DNA of 64,000 bases from Roseovarius sp. M141 (GCF_024355225.1 NZ_VCNH01000004.1:1-64000); one strand, 5' to 3'; positions 51,825 through 61,300 are shown, counted from the stretch's first letter. Notes: a model not told the origin generated them from the sequence alone. Numbers and translations are program-made.

Positions 51825-52763
51825 ATGGCCCGATCCCGTACGCCCAAATTCGATGCCTCAGAGGTCATCACAAACGAAATCATCCGCATCATCGAGCGCG
51901 GCGTCCTGCCGTGGCGCAAGCCATGGACCGCAGGTGGCAGCTGTCGCCCCCTGCGCGTGGGCGGGGAACCCTACCAGGGAGTGAACAACTTCCTGCTGAC
52001 GATGCGGACCGTGATGGCGGGCCACAGCTCTCCCTTCTGGATGACGCTGCCGCAGGCCAATGCGTTGGACGCAAAGGTCCGCAAGGGCGAAAAGTCCTCT
52101 GTCGTCGTTTATTACGGTCAAAGCCGGAGAGACGCCGGCGATGAGCATGATCACAGCGACGGGGATGATCACTCCGAGGAAGCCCGTATCTTCCGCTTCC
52201 AGAAATCCTACCGTGTGTTCAATGCCTGCCAGATCGAGGGCTTGCCCGACAGCTTCTACCCTGACCCGGAGCCCGTGCCCGAGCATCCGCAGTCCGAGCC
52301 CATCCCGCACATGCAGGCGTTTTTCGATGCCATCGACATCACAACCGTCTTCACGGGCCCGGAGGCGTACTATTTGCCCCCCGTGGACAAGGTTTACATG
52401 CCATCCATCACGCGGTTCCAGGACCCGCGCAATTTCTACGGGGTCTGGGCCCATGAGCTGGCCCATGCCACGAAAGCTCCCCATCGACTGAACCGCGATT
52501 TCGGGTTCTCGAAGTTTGGCAACACGTCCTATGCGCGCGAGGAGATCGTCGCGGAATTGACCTCAGTGTTCCTGGGTCAGACGCTCGGCTTCACGGCGCA
52601 TACGCTCGAGATGAATGCCGCCTACCTGCACAACTGGTTGCGGGTCCTTCGGTCGGACAAGGGCGCGATCTTCCGGCACGCCGCGGACGCGCAGCGCGCC
52701 TGTGATTATCTGATCGCACAATCTGAGGCGGGTAGGGCAGGGCGCAGTGCCGAGGCCGCCTGA
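51825..52763 (+). CDS. ArdC-like antirestriction protein (ssDNA-binding plus zincin metallopeptidase domain)
   Basis: This 312-aa protein has the ArdC N-terminal DUF1738 domain (ITNEIIRIIERGVLPWRKPWTAGG, RPLRVGGEPYQGVNNFLL, GEKSSVVVYYGQ, YRVFNACQIEGLP) and a C-terminal metallopeptidase with VWAHELAHATKAPHRLNRD (HExxH-type HELAH) and EEIVAELTSVFLG. ArdC binds single-stranded DNA and protects incoming plasmid DNA from restriction. AAAGGAGG precedes ATG 51825. Its presence is a marker of the leading region of conjugative plasmids. Confidence 0.92.
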   Translation: MARSRTPKFDASEVITNEIIRIIERGVLPWRKPWTAGGSCRPLRVGGEPYQGVNNFLLTMRTVMAGHSSPFWMTLPQANALDAKVRKGEKSSVVVYYGQSRRDAGDEHDHSDGDDHSEEARIFRFQKSYRVFNACQIEGLPDSFYPDPEPVPEHPQSEPIPHMQAFFDAIDITTVFTGPEAYYLPPVDKVYMPSITRFQDPRNFYGVWAHELAHATKAPHRLNRDFGFSKFGNTSYAREEIVAELTSVFLGQTLGFTAHTLEMNAAYLHNWLRVLRSDKGAIFRHAADAQRACDYLIAQSEAGRAGRSAEAA

Positions 52764-52786
52764 CCACACGGAGAACGGAGACTCGC

Positions 52787-52996
52787 ATGTCACGCAAGGA
52801 ACCCAAGACGCTGCGGGTGGCCTGCTTCGAAGACGGCCGCCGCAAGATCATCACCTTCAAACGCGGTGCCTATTGGTGGAGCCAGTCCGAGGGCGCTTAT
52901 CCGTTCTCGGCAGCGCTCGAGAGCATCAAAGAACAAGGCGGCTGGATCGAAACTATCCCCAACCCGAATTACAGACCCAAGGGGCTGTTCGGGTAG
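52787..52996 (+). CDS. Hypothetical protein, 69 aa
   Basis: ATG 52787 follows GGAGA after the ArdC stop by 23 bp. The small soluble protein (LRVACFEDGRRKIITFKRGAYWWSQSEGAYPF) ends NPNYRPKGLFG. No domain is recognised. It probably shares a transcript with ArdC. Confidence 0.7.
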   Translation: MSRKEPKTLRVACFEDGRRKIITFKRGAYWWSQSEGAYPFSAALESIKEQGGWIETIPNPNYRPKGLFG

Positions 52997-53027
52997 GGCG
53001 CCTTCGGCCTCGATTCATCCGCCAAGC

Positions 53028-53077
53028 GGAAAAGAAAAAGCGGGCTTTGAGAAGGGTGTTTCAACTTCTCAAAGGAG
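53028..53077 (+). promoter_or_regulatory. Leader repeat plus hairpin covering the ribosome binding site
   Basis: GGAAAAGAAAAAGCGGGCTTTG (53028-53049) shares its core with leaders at 58331 and 62645. It runs into a perfect 10-bp hairpin: CTTTGAGAAG (53045-53054), 10-nt loop, CTTCTCAAAG (53065-53074). The 3' arm contains the first part of AAAGGAG, the ribosome binding site of the gene at 53084. Confidence 0.7.
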
Positions 53078-53083
53078 ATCCCC

Positions 53084-53473
53084 ATGTCCATGACCGTTCA
53101 ACCCCAGCCAGACCGTCCCGATCCGACCGTGATCGCGGCGCAGAACGACGCGTTTCGCAAGCTCGCGTGCCTTGGAGTGCCGCCCGCGCAGCCCATTCAG
53201 GGCCGGATGCATGTCACCCGCGCGCTTATGGAGGCCGGTGACGGCTTCATGGCCGAGGCGGTGAAGGCCACCGGCACGTTCGACACATTCGAGCCTGAGA
53301 ATGATCCCGAGGGATGGCACGATTTCGGGGCGGTCGAGATCCGGGGGGAGACCGTGTTCTGGAAAATCGATCTCTATGAAGCAGACTCGGATTTCCGCTA
53401 CGGGGCCGAGACCCCGGACAATCCTGCCACAACCATGCGCGTGCTGACCATCATGCTGGCGCGCGACTGGTAG
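53084..53473 (+). CDS. DUF3768 family protein
   Basis: The 129-aa protein has the DUF3768 pattern: IAAQNDAFRKLACLG, HVTRALMEAGDGFMAEAV, FDTFEPENDPEGWHDFGAVEIRGETVFWKIDLYE and TMRVLTIMLARDW at the end. Members are common on alphaproteobacterial plasmids; function is unknown. The start site is enclosed by the hairpin described upstream. Confidence 0.88.
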   Translation: MSMTVQPQPDRPDPTVIAAQNDAFRKLACLGVPPAQPIQGRMHVTRALMEAGDGFMAEAVKATGTFDTFEPENDPEGWHDFGAVEIRGETVFWKIDLYEADSDFRYGAETPDNPATTMRVLTIMLARDW

Positions 53474-53510
53474 GGCAGGAGGCCTTCCCAAAATGTCGAT
53501 CCGAAAACTC

Positions 53511-53583
53511 AAGGCCCACTGACCCCTCAAAGGGAAAGTGGGCCTTTTGTCGTGGTGATCCCTGAAACCGGGGATTGGTCACG
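53511..53583 (+). repeat. Terminator-like hairpin and second hairpin before the ParB-like gene
   Basis: AAGGCCCACT (53511-53520) and AGTGGGCCTT (53537-53546) form a 10-bp perfect stem followed by TTGT, probably ending the DUF3768 transcript. A second structure (GTGA..ATCCC / GGGAT..TCAC, 53556-53583) follows before the ribosome binding site of the gene at 53624. Confidence 0.6.
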
Positions 53584-53623
53584 CGCGCGCGGGCCGCATC
53601 TCACCCACCTGGAAGGATATCCC

Positions 53624-55606
53624 ATGACCACAAGCTTTGCTCCTCTTACCGTCGCTATCGGCGATCTGGTCCCGCATCCCGCCAATGTGCGCAGCAACTC
53701 GCCGGAAACCTATGATCCCGAGAACATCGCGCATCTGAAGGCCAGCATCGCTGTGCTGGGCCTGCTCCAGCCGCTCCTCGTCCAGAAGCTCGACGGCAAA
53801 TACGCCGTGCTTGCCGGTGGCCGGCGACATGCCGCGCTGAAGGAGCTGGTCGCGGACAAGGCCGCCAAGGGCTTCACCGCCAAGACCAAGATCGACTGCC
53901 GCCTCGTGCCAGAGGATTGCGACGTGACGACGGCGCTGTCGCTCGCCGAGAACATCACCCAGGCACCAATGAATGCAATCGACGAGTTCGAGGCCTTCGC
54001 CCGGATGATGGAGGTCGACGGCCAGACGCCCGAGACCATCGGAAAGACCTTCGGCACCACCGTCGTCGCCGTCAAAGGCCGGTTGCGCTATGGCCTGATC
54101 CACCCCGACATCCGCGCCGCGGCCCGAGGCAAGGCGATCACGCTCGACACCATGAAGGCCTTCGCCGAGCACCCGAGCCAGGAGGCGCAGCGCGAAGTCT
54201 ATGAGGCGCTCACGAAAGACGGCGGCTATCTGCAGGCCTATACCGTACGTCAGGCGCTCAAATCCCGCGGTGTGCAGGTCAGCGATGATATCGGGGCCTT
54301 TGTGCGCGAAGACTACGAGGCGCGTGGCGGTGCTGTCGCGGCTGACCTTCTGGAAGAGCATTCCGTGCTCGAGGATGCGGCGCTGGTCGAAACCATCCTG
54401 CTCGAGAAGCTCGGTGCCGCCGCCGAAGAGGCTCGCATAAAGCTGGGCTTTGCCTGGGCCGATGCGATGGTCCGCTATGATTACGCGACCATGGCCGACT
54501 ACGGCCGCGTCTATCCCTGCCCGATCGAACCGGATGAGGCGGCCCAGAAGCGCGTCGATGAGATCACCGCTGAACTCGAGAAACTGCAGCTCGAGATGGA
54601 GGATGAGGGGCTCGAGGAGGACGCCTACAACGCGCTTTACGACCGCGTGGACGCCTTGGAAGAGGAAGCCCGCGACCTGCAGGAGGCCTACAGCACCGAG
54701 GACCTCGCCCGCGCTGGTGTGATTGCGTCGTGGTCGGCTGGTAAGGTCACGCTCCAAGTGGGCCTTGTCCGCCCGGAAGACACCGTCAAAGAGGAGGGCG
54801 CGCGCGGCTCCTTGGCCAACCCGACGGGGGAGGAGGCCCCGGGCGCCGGCGAAATCACTTATCCAGCCTCGCTGGCAGAGGACCTCAAGACCGAGCGAGC
54901 CATGGCGCTTGGGGCCGCGATGGCGCTGCATCCGGAAGCCACGCTCGATCTGACGCTCTTCAAGCTGGTCAGTGACGTTCTGGCCAGCGGCATGAGTGTC
55001 ACGCAGGCGATCAAGATCGACGCCCGCAAGGAATACCGCAGCCATGCCAAGATGGACGAGATCGACGAGACCTCGCTCGAGCAGGTGGCGGCGGCGCATG
55101 ATGCGCTCGATCTGTCCTGGCTCGATGACACCCGCGCGCCCGTCGATCAGTTCGCGGCGTTTCGTGCGCTCGATGCAGGAGAGAAGACCAAGCTCGTGGC
55201 CTATGCCACGGCTAGCACCACGCAGTCCTGCTTCGCGCGGGATCCTCGGCGCGACAGCCTGATGCATGACTTTGAGATTGAGATCATGCCCGACATCCGC
55301 GCCCACTGGACGCCGAACGCGGCGCTCTTCAACCGCTTCAAAAAGGCCTGGCTCCTGAAGATCCTCGGCGAGGATCTGGGTCTCGCTCAAGAAGCGGTGA
55401 CGCTGGCCTCGTCGAGCAAGAAAGAGATCGTCGCCTTCTGCGACAAGCTCTTCGCCGAACCCTTCGCCACACTCACGGACGCGCAGCGCGCTGCCGTGGC
55501 CGCCTGGTGCCCGCCGATGATGCAGACCGCCGGTGTCGCCTTTGATGACGCGGAGCCCACTGCGGAAACCTCGGAGCCTGACAGCGAGGTCGCGCAAGCG
55601 GCCTGA
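53624..55606 (+). CDS. Second large ParB-like protein
   Basis: This 660-aa protein starts with a ParB domain (LVPHPANVRSNSPETY, LKASIAVLGLLQPLLVQKLDGKYAVLAGGRRHAALKEL, SLAENITQAPMNAIDEFEAFARM) and an HTH stretch (TPETIGKTFGTTVVAVKGRLRYG). A long Glu-rich coiled-coil (near 310-380) and a C-terminal part follow, shared in layout with the protein at 36171-38348 (AMALGAAMALHPEATLDLTLFKLVSDVL versus the equivalent there). GGAAGGA precedes ATG 53624. Plasmid ParB-like proteins of this sort sit in leading regions and may be nucleases; partition proper is done by RepAB here. Confidence 0.85.
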   Translation: MTTSFAPLTVAIGDLVPHPANVRSNSPETYDPENIAHLKASIAVLGLLQPLLVQKLDGKYAVLAGGRRHAALKELVADKAAKGFTAKTKIDCRLVPEDCDVTTALSLAENITQAPMNAIDEFEAFARMMEVDGQTPETIGKTFGTTVVAVKGRLRYGLIHPDIRAAARGKAITLDTMKAFAEHPSQEAQREVYEALTKDGGYLQAYTVRQALKSRGVQVSDDIGAFVREDYEARGGAVAADLLEEHSVLEDAALVETILLEKLGAAAEEARIKLGFAWADAMVRYDYATMADYGRVYPCPIEPDEAAQKRVDEITAELEKLQLEMEDEGLEEDAYNALYDRVDALEEEARDLQEAYSTEDLARAGVIASWSAGKVTLQVGLVRPEDTVKEEGARGSLANPTGEEAPGAGEITYPASLAEDLKTERAMALGAAMALHPEATLDLTLFKLVSDVLASGMSVTQAIKIDARKEYRSHAKMDEIDETSLEQVAAAHDALDLSWLDDTRAPVDQFAAFRALDAGEKTKLVAYATASTTQSCFARDPRRDSLMHDFEIEIMPDIRAHWTPNAALFNRFKKAWLLKILGEDLGLAQEAVTLASSSKKEIVAFCDKLFAEPFATLTDAQRAAVAAWCPPMMQTAGVAFDDAEPTAETSEPDSEVAQAA

Positions 55607-55615
55607 GTCCTCACG

Positions 55616-55647
55616 CGACCCGCGCGAGGCATTCCCCGCGTGGGTCG
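55616..55647 (+). terminator. Hairpin after the second ParB-like gene
   Basis: CGACCC-GCGCG and its complement pair over 11 positions (one G-U) around the loop AGGCATTCC. It lies 10 bp after the stop and 32 bp before the next start codon. Confidence 0.5.
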
Positions 55648-55678
55648 ACCCTCCCACACCCAACCGAAAGACATCCCC

Positions 55679-56272
55679 ATGGCTATTCTCAAGTTCTCTG
55701 CCTCCGCTGTGGCGGCGCAAATCGCGCACGCGCGCGCCTGCAAAACCTTCTTGCCCAACTGGAACGGGCCCGTGGACAGGCCCGCCCTGATCCTCATCGT
55801 CGGCAATGGCGTGCATCTGCGCTCAAACGGCATCGATGGCACGACCACCCGCATCGTCACGACCGAGCAGGCCGATCCCTCCTTCGCCTTTGCCGACGGC
55901 ATGAACCCGTTTCGGGATACCGACTGGATGGCGCAGCGCCGCATGGCGTTTCGCGATCTGACCGGCCAGTTCTACACCGACATCCTCGACGATGTGCAGG
56001 TGCTCATCGACCGGGGGCGGGGTGCGATCCGGCTCGCCACCGATGGCCACAGTATCCGCGTCTTCGTGCGTCGGGCCTCGGATTATCTCATCGGCGGGAC
56101 CTACGAAGTGCCCTCGGGCCTCGGCGGCACTTTCCGGGTCATCCTCAAGGATGCCTGCGACACCTTCGCGATCGTGCAGAACTGCGGCAATTGCGAGGAT
56201 TTCGACGCCATGCAGCCCTACCGCGTGCCGCTCGATGCGCTGATGGAACTCGATGACCGGAGGGCGGCCTGA
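55679..56272 (+). CDS. Hypothetical plasmid protein, 197 aa
   Basis: The soluble protein starts MAILKFSASAVAAQIAHARA and has a regular alpha/beta look (DRPALILIVGNGVHLRSNGIDG, DVQVLIDRGRGAIRLATDGHSIRVFVRRASDYLIGGTYEVPSGLGGTF). No motif is recognised. It overlaps the next gene by one base (TGATG), so the two are cotranslated. Confidence 0.75.
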   Translation: MAILKFSASAVAAQIAHARACKTFLPNWNGPVDRPALILIVGNGVHLRSNGIDGTTTRIVTTEQADPSFAFADGMNPFRDTDWMAQRRMAFRDLTGQFYTDILDDVQVLIDRGRGAIRLATDGHSIRVFVRRASDYLIGGTYEVPSGLGGTFRVILKDACDTFAIVQNCGNCEDFDAMQPYRVPLDALMELDDRRAA

Positions 56273-56925
56273 TGGGATGGCTCTTCTACACCGACGGCCG
56301 CGTCCAGACCTACGCGGATGAGAAAGCGGAAATCGCCCAGCTCTGCACCTCTCATGGCGACACGCGCAAAACTGAACTGGTCAAGGCCTGCAAGGTCGGC
56401 TCCACCTGGTATGCGGCGGCAAGGGTCACCAATCTCGACGGCACCCCTGTCGAAGACACGACCTATGTGACCGATGCGGATGGCTCCATCACTTTCGGGG
56501 CTGTCTTCCTCACCCGATACGATGACGGCTGCTGGGGCTACAAGGACATGGAGGAAAGCGCTGGCCCGAACGAGTCTCTTGCTCCCCTTGGGCTGATCGC
56601 GCTCCTCTCCGACCTGAAAGACCCGGACAGCTACGCCCAGGACTGGCGCCAGCGCTGCCGGGACTGGGCTTCGATCCCGGACTACGAGGAAGGCGACAAG
56701 ATCAGGCTCGCAGCACCCGTGACGCTCACCGATGGCAGCACCTGCCAGATCGTCACCGCGACGCACTACAGGCGGGGTCGGCAGAAACGCCGCTGCTACC
56801 GCATCGAGGAAACCGGTGGGCTCGTACGCCTGTCGAAGGCCTCGCTTGCGGGCTCGGAGCTGCTCAGCTCCGCAAAGGGCGAGGCCAGTCCGGTGCTGGC
56901 GGAGTATCTCGCGGGGCGAAATTAG
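56272..56925 (+). CDS. Hypothetical plasmid protein, 217 aa (DUF6927-like suggested)
   Basis: The protein begins MGWLFYTDGRVQTYADEKAE; the middle DGCWGYKDMEESAGPNESLAPLGLIALLSDL and QRCRDWASIPDYEEGDKIRLAAPVTLTDG look conserved, and the C-terminus is basic (RRGRQKRRCYRIEETGG). A family of such proteins is frequent on plasmids, but I am unsure of the number. It is coupled to the gene upstream. Confidence 0.75.
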   Translation: MGWLFYTDGRVQTYADEKAEIAQLCTSHGDTRKTELVKACKVGSTWYAAARVTNLDGTPVEDTTYVTDADGSITFGAVFLTRYDDGCWGYKDMEESAGPNESLAPLGLIALLSDLKDPDSYAQDWRQRCRDWASIPDYEEGDKIRLAAPVTLTDGSTCQIVTATHYRRGRQKRRCYRIEETGGLVRLSKASLAGSELLSSAKGEASPVLAEYLAGRN

Positions 56926-56982
56926 GTCCTGCGCCGGACGGTTCATCGGCCTGCCCGGCGACAGCAGATCCTGCGGCTTATC

Positions 56983-57012
56983 TTGACAAGGCAATGCAAA
57001 TGCATTACCTAT
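56983..57012 (+). promoter_or_regulatory. Promoter and palindromic operator of the prlF-yhaV operon
   Basis: TTGACA (56983-56988) and TACCTA (57006-57011) are spaced 17 bp. The spacer and -10 box are covered by a 20-bp imperfect palindrome GGCAATGCAAATGCATTACC (56990-57009), placed where an antitoxin would block RNA polymerase. Confidence 0.65.
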
Positions 57013-57049
57013 CGCAGGCAGCAAAGACCCTTTTCTTCAGGAGACTGCC

Positions 57050-57376
57050 ATGACAGCCCTCGCACAAGATGTCTCGAAACTCACGGATCGGTATCAGACG
57101 ACCGTGCCGGCGGGTGTGCGCAAGCAGCTCAAGCTGAGCAAGGGCGACCAGATTCGCTACTGCACCGAGCCGAGTGGCAGGGTCTATATCGAGCCCGTGC
57201 GCAGCGACGAGGAAGATCCCGTGCTCGGAGCTTTTCTCGATTTTGTCGAGGCCGATATCAAGGCGCATCCGGACCGTATTCGGGCGTTCGATGGGGCTTT
57301 GCATGACCGTCTTGCAGCACTGGTCGGAGACGTTGACGTCGATCTCGATGCGCCGCTATCGCTCGAGGATGAATGA
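57050..57376 (+). CDS. prlF: PrlF-type antitoxin (AbrB fold)
   Basis: The 108-aa protein has the swapped-hairpin AbrB motif at its start (LTDRYQTTVPAGVRKQLKLSKGDQIRYCTEPSGRVYIEPV) and an acidic C-terminal part that would wrap the toxin. It neutralises the YhaV-like toxin encoded next, whose ATG overlaps its stop (ATGA), and probably represses the operon through the palindrome upstream. Confidence 0.92.
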   Translation: MTALAQDVSKLTDRYQTTVPAGVRKQLKLSKGDQIRYCTEPSGRVYIEPVRSDEEDPVLGAFLDFVEADIKAHPDRIRAFDGALHDRLAALVGDVDVDLDAPLSLEDE

Positions 57377-57891
57377 GCGGCGATAGCGTGCCCGCCCAAG
57401 CGCCCCTTGTCGTAAATGGATGGTCTATTTATGCGCATCCGCTCTTTCTGGAGCAGCTCGAAGGGCTGACACTGGAGGTCGATGCGCGTAAGGCACGCGA
57501 TCCCAAGACCTGGCGCAAGAAAAATTCCACGAAACGGCTGGCCGCCATCTTCAAGCTGGTCACCGAGGCCATACCGGCAGATCCGGGTGCCGCCGCCTTC
57601 CGGCAAGGCGGCACACTCGGCGATCACCGCAAGCACTGGTTCCGGGCGAAATTCTTCCAGCAGTATCGGCTGTTCTATCGGTTCAACAGCGATGCGAAGA
57701 TCATCGTGGTGGCCTGGGTGAACGACGACAAGACCCTGCGCGCCTATGGCAGCAAGACGGATGCTTATGCGACGTTCAAAGGGATGCTGGAAGATGGCAA
57801 CCCACCTGACAATTTTGACGCGCTCTTGAAAGAAGCAGCGGCGGCGGACAAGCGGTTCGAGAAGTCCCTTGAAGCGGCGTCCGATCGGTAA
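57373..57891 (+). CDS. yhaV: YhaV-type toxin (RelE-superfamily ribonuclease)
   Basis: The 172-aa protein matches YhaV: VVNGWSIYAHPLFLEQLEGL, DPKTWRKKNSTKRLAAIFKL, LGDHRKHWFRAKFFQQYRLFYRFNSDAKIIVVAWVNDDKTLRAYGSKTDAYATFKGML. YhaV cleaves mRNA and slows growth until bound by PrlF. Full length and intact motifs suggest an active addiction module for plasmid maintenance. Confidence 0.93.
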   Translation: MSGDSVPAQAPLVVNGWSIYAHPLFLEQLEGLTLEVDARKARDPKTWRKKNSTKRLAAIFKLVTEAIPADPGAAAFRQGGTLGDHRKHWFRAKFFQQYRLFYRFNSDAKIIVVAWVNDDKTLRAYGSKTDAYATFKGMLEDGNPPDNFDALLKEAAAADKRFEKSLEAASDR

Positions 57892-57985
57892 GTGGGCCAG
57901 CTTGCTGTGACCCTATGGCATTATCGTTTACGACGCCACGCTGGAAGATGTAGCATAGGCTGATAATACGGTCGGAGAAAGCACA

Positions 57986-58150
57986 ATGGACGAAACGGAA
58001 AAGGATGGGCAGCACCTCGGTCTAGAGGAGCAATGCGCGCCTGACCTGACGGGGCACCGTTTCCCAATTGCTGTGCGCGTTGCAGACATGCCCGATGACC
58101 TCGGCAAGCTGCTGGATATGGGTCTCGAGGAGCATTTCCGTGGCCGCTGA
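57986..58150 (+). CDS. 54-aa hypothetical protein, overlapping a possible antitoxin gene
   Basis: ATG 57986 follows CGGAG. The product begins MDETEKDGQHLGLEEQ, is acidic and ends LLDMGLEEHFRGR. Its stop lies inside the start region of the next small gene (11-nt overlap). No family is recognised; the pair may be a small two-gene unit. Confidence 0.5.
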   Translation: MDETEKDGQHLGLEEQCAPDLTGHRFPIAVRVADMPDDLGKLLDMGLEEHFRGR

Positions 58151-58292
58151 TACGAATTCGTATGACGCGTGGTTTCGCATGAAGGTAAAGGCCGCGCTGG
58201 AGGATGCACGCTCGGGAACATCTCAGGTTCAGGTGATGCAGGCCGCACAGGCATTGATTGATGCGAAGCGGCAGGTCGAACCCAAGTCCTGA
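58140..58292 (+). CDS. 50-aa RelB/stability-determinant-like antitoxin (orphan?)
   Basis: GTG 58140 is preceded by GAGGAG. The sequence NSYDAWFRMKVKAALEDARSG...QVMQAAQALIDAKRQ matches the C-terminal part of RelB-family stability determinants (S-Y-D-x-W-F-R-x-K-V-x-A-A-L-x-D). The usual N-terminal ribbon part is missing and no RelE partner follows. It may be a remnant or a short functional antitoxin. Confidence 0.55.
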   Translation: MAADTNSYDAWFRMKVKAALEDARSGTSQVQVMQAAQALIDAKRQVEPKS

Positions 58293-58330
58293 CCAAGCCT
58301 TGGAGGTCAGCGCGGTCTGACCCCGTCACC

Positions 58331-58386
58331 CTGAAAAGCGAAAGCGGGCTTTTTGTCCTTTGGAAATCAGACCCTGATCCAAAGGA
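58331..58386 (+). promoter_or_regulatory. Leader repeat and long hairpin sequestering the ribosome binding site
   Basis: CTGAAAAGCGAAAGCGGGCTTT (58331-58352) is a leader repeat and is followed by TTTGTC. Next comes TCCTTTGG-aa-ATCAG-acc-CTGAT-CCAAAGGA (58356-58386): 13 paired bases with one 2-nt bulge. The 3' arm holds AAAGGA, the ribosome binding site of the gene starting at 58395. Confidence 0.7.
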
Positions 58387-58394
58387 AAATTCCC

Positions 58395-61300
58395 ATGACC
58401 AAGCCCAATCCGGCTCTCTCAGTCTCTCACGCTAACCTCACGTCTGCCCTCGCGCAAATCGGCGCGGAGATCGACCACCAACCCCTGCGCAGATCAGCGC
58501 TCGCGCGCATCATGCGCGAGACGTTTCATGGCAGCGATGCCGGCGGTGCCTGGGATTGGCGCATCGCATATGACCTGATGCAGGCCGCGGCTGTTCAGGT
58601 GCTGCTGCGCGGGGACGGCGCGGTAGGTGACATCGCCACCGCAAAGCAGATTGCCTCACGGCTGCTGACGGAAACGCGCCGGTCAGAGCAGCAGATCCGG
58701 CTGCAGCAGTTTTCCACGCCGCCGCCATTTGCGGCGCTGGTCTTGCGGGCGGCGGCGATCCGCAAGGGCGAGACCGTGCTGGAGCCCTCGGCTGGAACCG
58801 GTGCCCTAGCTGCTTTCGCCGCCCGGGCCGGTGCCACGCTTTTGCTCAATGAAATCGACCCCTTTCGCCAGCGCCTCCTGCGGGCCCTCTTCGGCGACGA
58901 GGTGACGGGCCACGACGGTGAGCATATCGATGATCTGCTGCAGACGCCGGTTCTGCCCGACGTGGTGGTGATGAACCCGCCTTTCGCCTCCTCGGTCGAT
59001 CGCTCCCGAGACAAGCACATCGCCGCCAAACATCTTATCGCGGCTGCCAAGCGTCTCGCGCCCGGTGGGCGGCTGGTGGCGATCATGCCGCCGGGATTCA
59101 CGCCCGAACGCGATGCCGCGCATTGGTCCCGCGCCTGCGGTCTCCTCAGGCCGCGCTTGGCGCTGACGATGCCGGGGCAAGTCTACCGCAAGCTCGGCAC
59201 CTCGGTGGAAACCCAGCTGATGGTCTTCGACAAGGTGCAGGAGGGCGGCGAGATGATCCGAGCCAATGTCCGGGATCTGGATGAAGCCTTGGCATATGTC
59301 GACGCCGTGGCCGCAACCCGGCCCGAGATGCGCCCCGCCCAACGGGCTGAGGCGATCCCTCATGCTCGGCCGACCGTTCCATCATCTGCCCCGCGCAAGA
59401 CCGCCGCTTCGCCTGTCGCCGCCTCCAAACCCCGGGCCAATGCCGTTGTCCCGCTAACTTTCACGAGCCTCTCCAACCCGCGCGAAAACACGCCCGTCTC
59501 CGACATCTATGCCCGCTATCGTCCGCAGCGGATCGAGATCGCGGGTGCCCAGGAACATCCCACGCCTCTGGTCGAGAGCATTGCCATGGCCTCGGTCGCG
59601 CCGCCTTTGCCACAGGCAGAGGCCGCCGACGGCCTGCGTCTGCCCGGCCGCCTGATCGAGGAGGGTCACCTCTCTGAGGCGCAGCTCGAGACCATCATCA
59701 TGGCGCATGATGCCCATGAGCGGGACCTGCCGGGCCGGTTCACCATCGATGACGACAAGACCAAGCTTACGCGCGCCGATGGTGACCCGGATGCGCACGC
59801 CTATCGGCTCGGCTATTTCCTCGGCGACGGCACCGGTTGTGGCAAGGGGCGGGAATGCGCAGGGCTCATCCTGGTGAACTGGCTTGCGGGACGCCGCAAG
59901 GCGATCTGGGTCTCCAAATCCGCCACCCTCATCGAGGACGCGATCCGCGACTGGAGCGATCTCGGCGGCTCGCCCGCCGATATCCAGTCGCTCTCCAAAT
60001 GGAAACCCGACCAGCAGATCCCCATGGGCGATGGCATCCTTTTTGTCACCTACGCCACGCTGCGTTCCGCGGGCAAATGCGGCACCACGCGTCTCAACCA
60101 GATCCTCGACTGGATGGGCGCGGGGTTCGACGGCGTGCTGGCTTTTGATGAGGCCCATGCCATGCAGAACGCCGCCGGATCGTCAGAGGGCAGGGGGGTC
60201 AAACCGTCCCAACAGGGTCTCGCCGGGCTGCGGCTGCAGCTCGCAGCACCGCGTGCCCGGGTCTTCTATGTCTCCGCCACCGGTGCCACCAGCGTTCACA
60301 ATCTCGCCTATGCCTCCCGCCTCGGCCTCTGGGGCCAGGGGCCCGAATATCCGTTCCCGAGCCGCGAGAGCTTCGTTGCTGCGATGGAGGCCGGCGGGGT
60401 GGCGGCGATGGAGGTGGTGGCGCGCGATCTGAAGACGCTTGGGCATTACACGGCGCGGGCACTCAGCTTCGACGGTGTCGAATATGACGTGCTGGAACAT
60501 GCGCTGACACCGGCGCAGATCGAGATTTACGACGCCTATGCGGGTGCGTTCCGCACGATCCACCACAATCTCGAGGCGGCGCTGACCGCGACGGGCGTCA
60601 ATGATGCCTCCGGTCAGACCAACGCCTCCGCCGCCAAGGCCTCGGCCAAGTCCCGTTTCGAGAGCACCAAGCAGCGCTTCTTTAACCATCTCCTGATGGG
60701 CATGAAGGCTCCAAGCATCATCCACGCCATCAAGGACGATCTGGCGGCGGGCAAGGCTTGCGTCATCCAGGTTGTCTCGACAGGTGAGAGCCTTCTCAAA
60801 CGCCGACTTGAGGCGATGGACCCGGAGGATGAACTCGTCGAGGGCGCGCTAACGCCGCGCGATTACGTACTGGGCTACCTCGAACAGGCTTTCCCGATCC
60901 ATGCCCAAAAGCTCGTGGAGATCGACGGCAACATGGTGGCGGAAGCTTTGCGGGATGAGACCGGCGCGCTCGTCGTTTCGCGCGAGGCGCTGGCCTTGCG
61001 CGACGCGGCAATGATGGAGCTGATGACGCTGGCGCCAATCCCCGCGGCGCTCGACCAGATCCTCTGGGTCTTTGGCGACGAGGCGGTGGCCGAAGTGACG
61101 GGCCGATCGATCCGTCCGCTGAAATCGCGGGATGGCGCGCTCTTCACTGAGAAACGCAGCGCCAGCAGCAATTTCTCGGAAACCCGGGCCTTCATGGACG
61201 GGGAGAAGGACATCCTGATCTTCTCCGATGCCGGCGGGACGGGCCGATCCTATCATGCCGCCCGCACGGCGAAGAACCAGAAGCGGCGGCGGCATTACCT

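Noticed and set aside
53579..55816. Minus-strand open frame of 745 codons opposite the second ParB-like gene
   Set aside because: It is the shadow of a high-GC + strand gene with clear ParB motifs; its own translation is low-complexity and has no domain.
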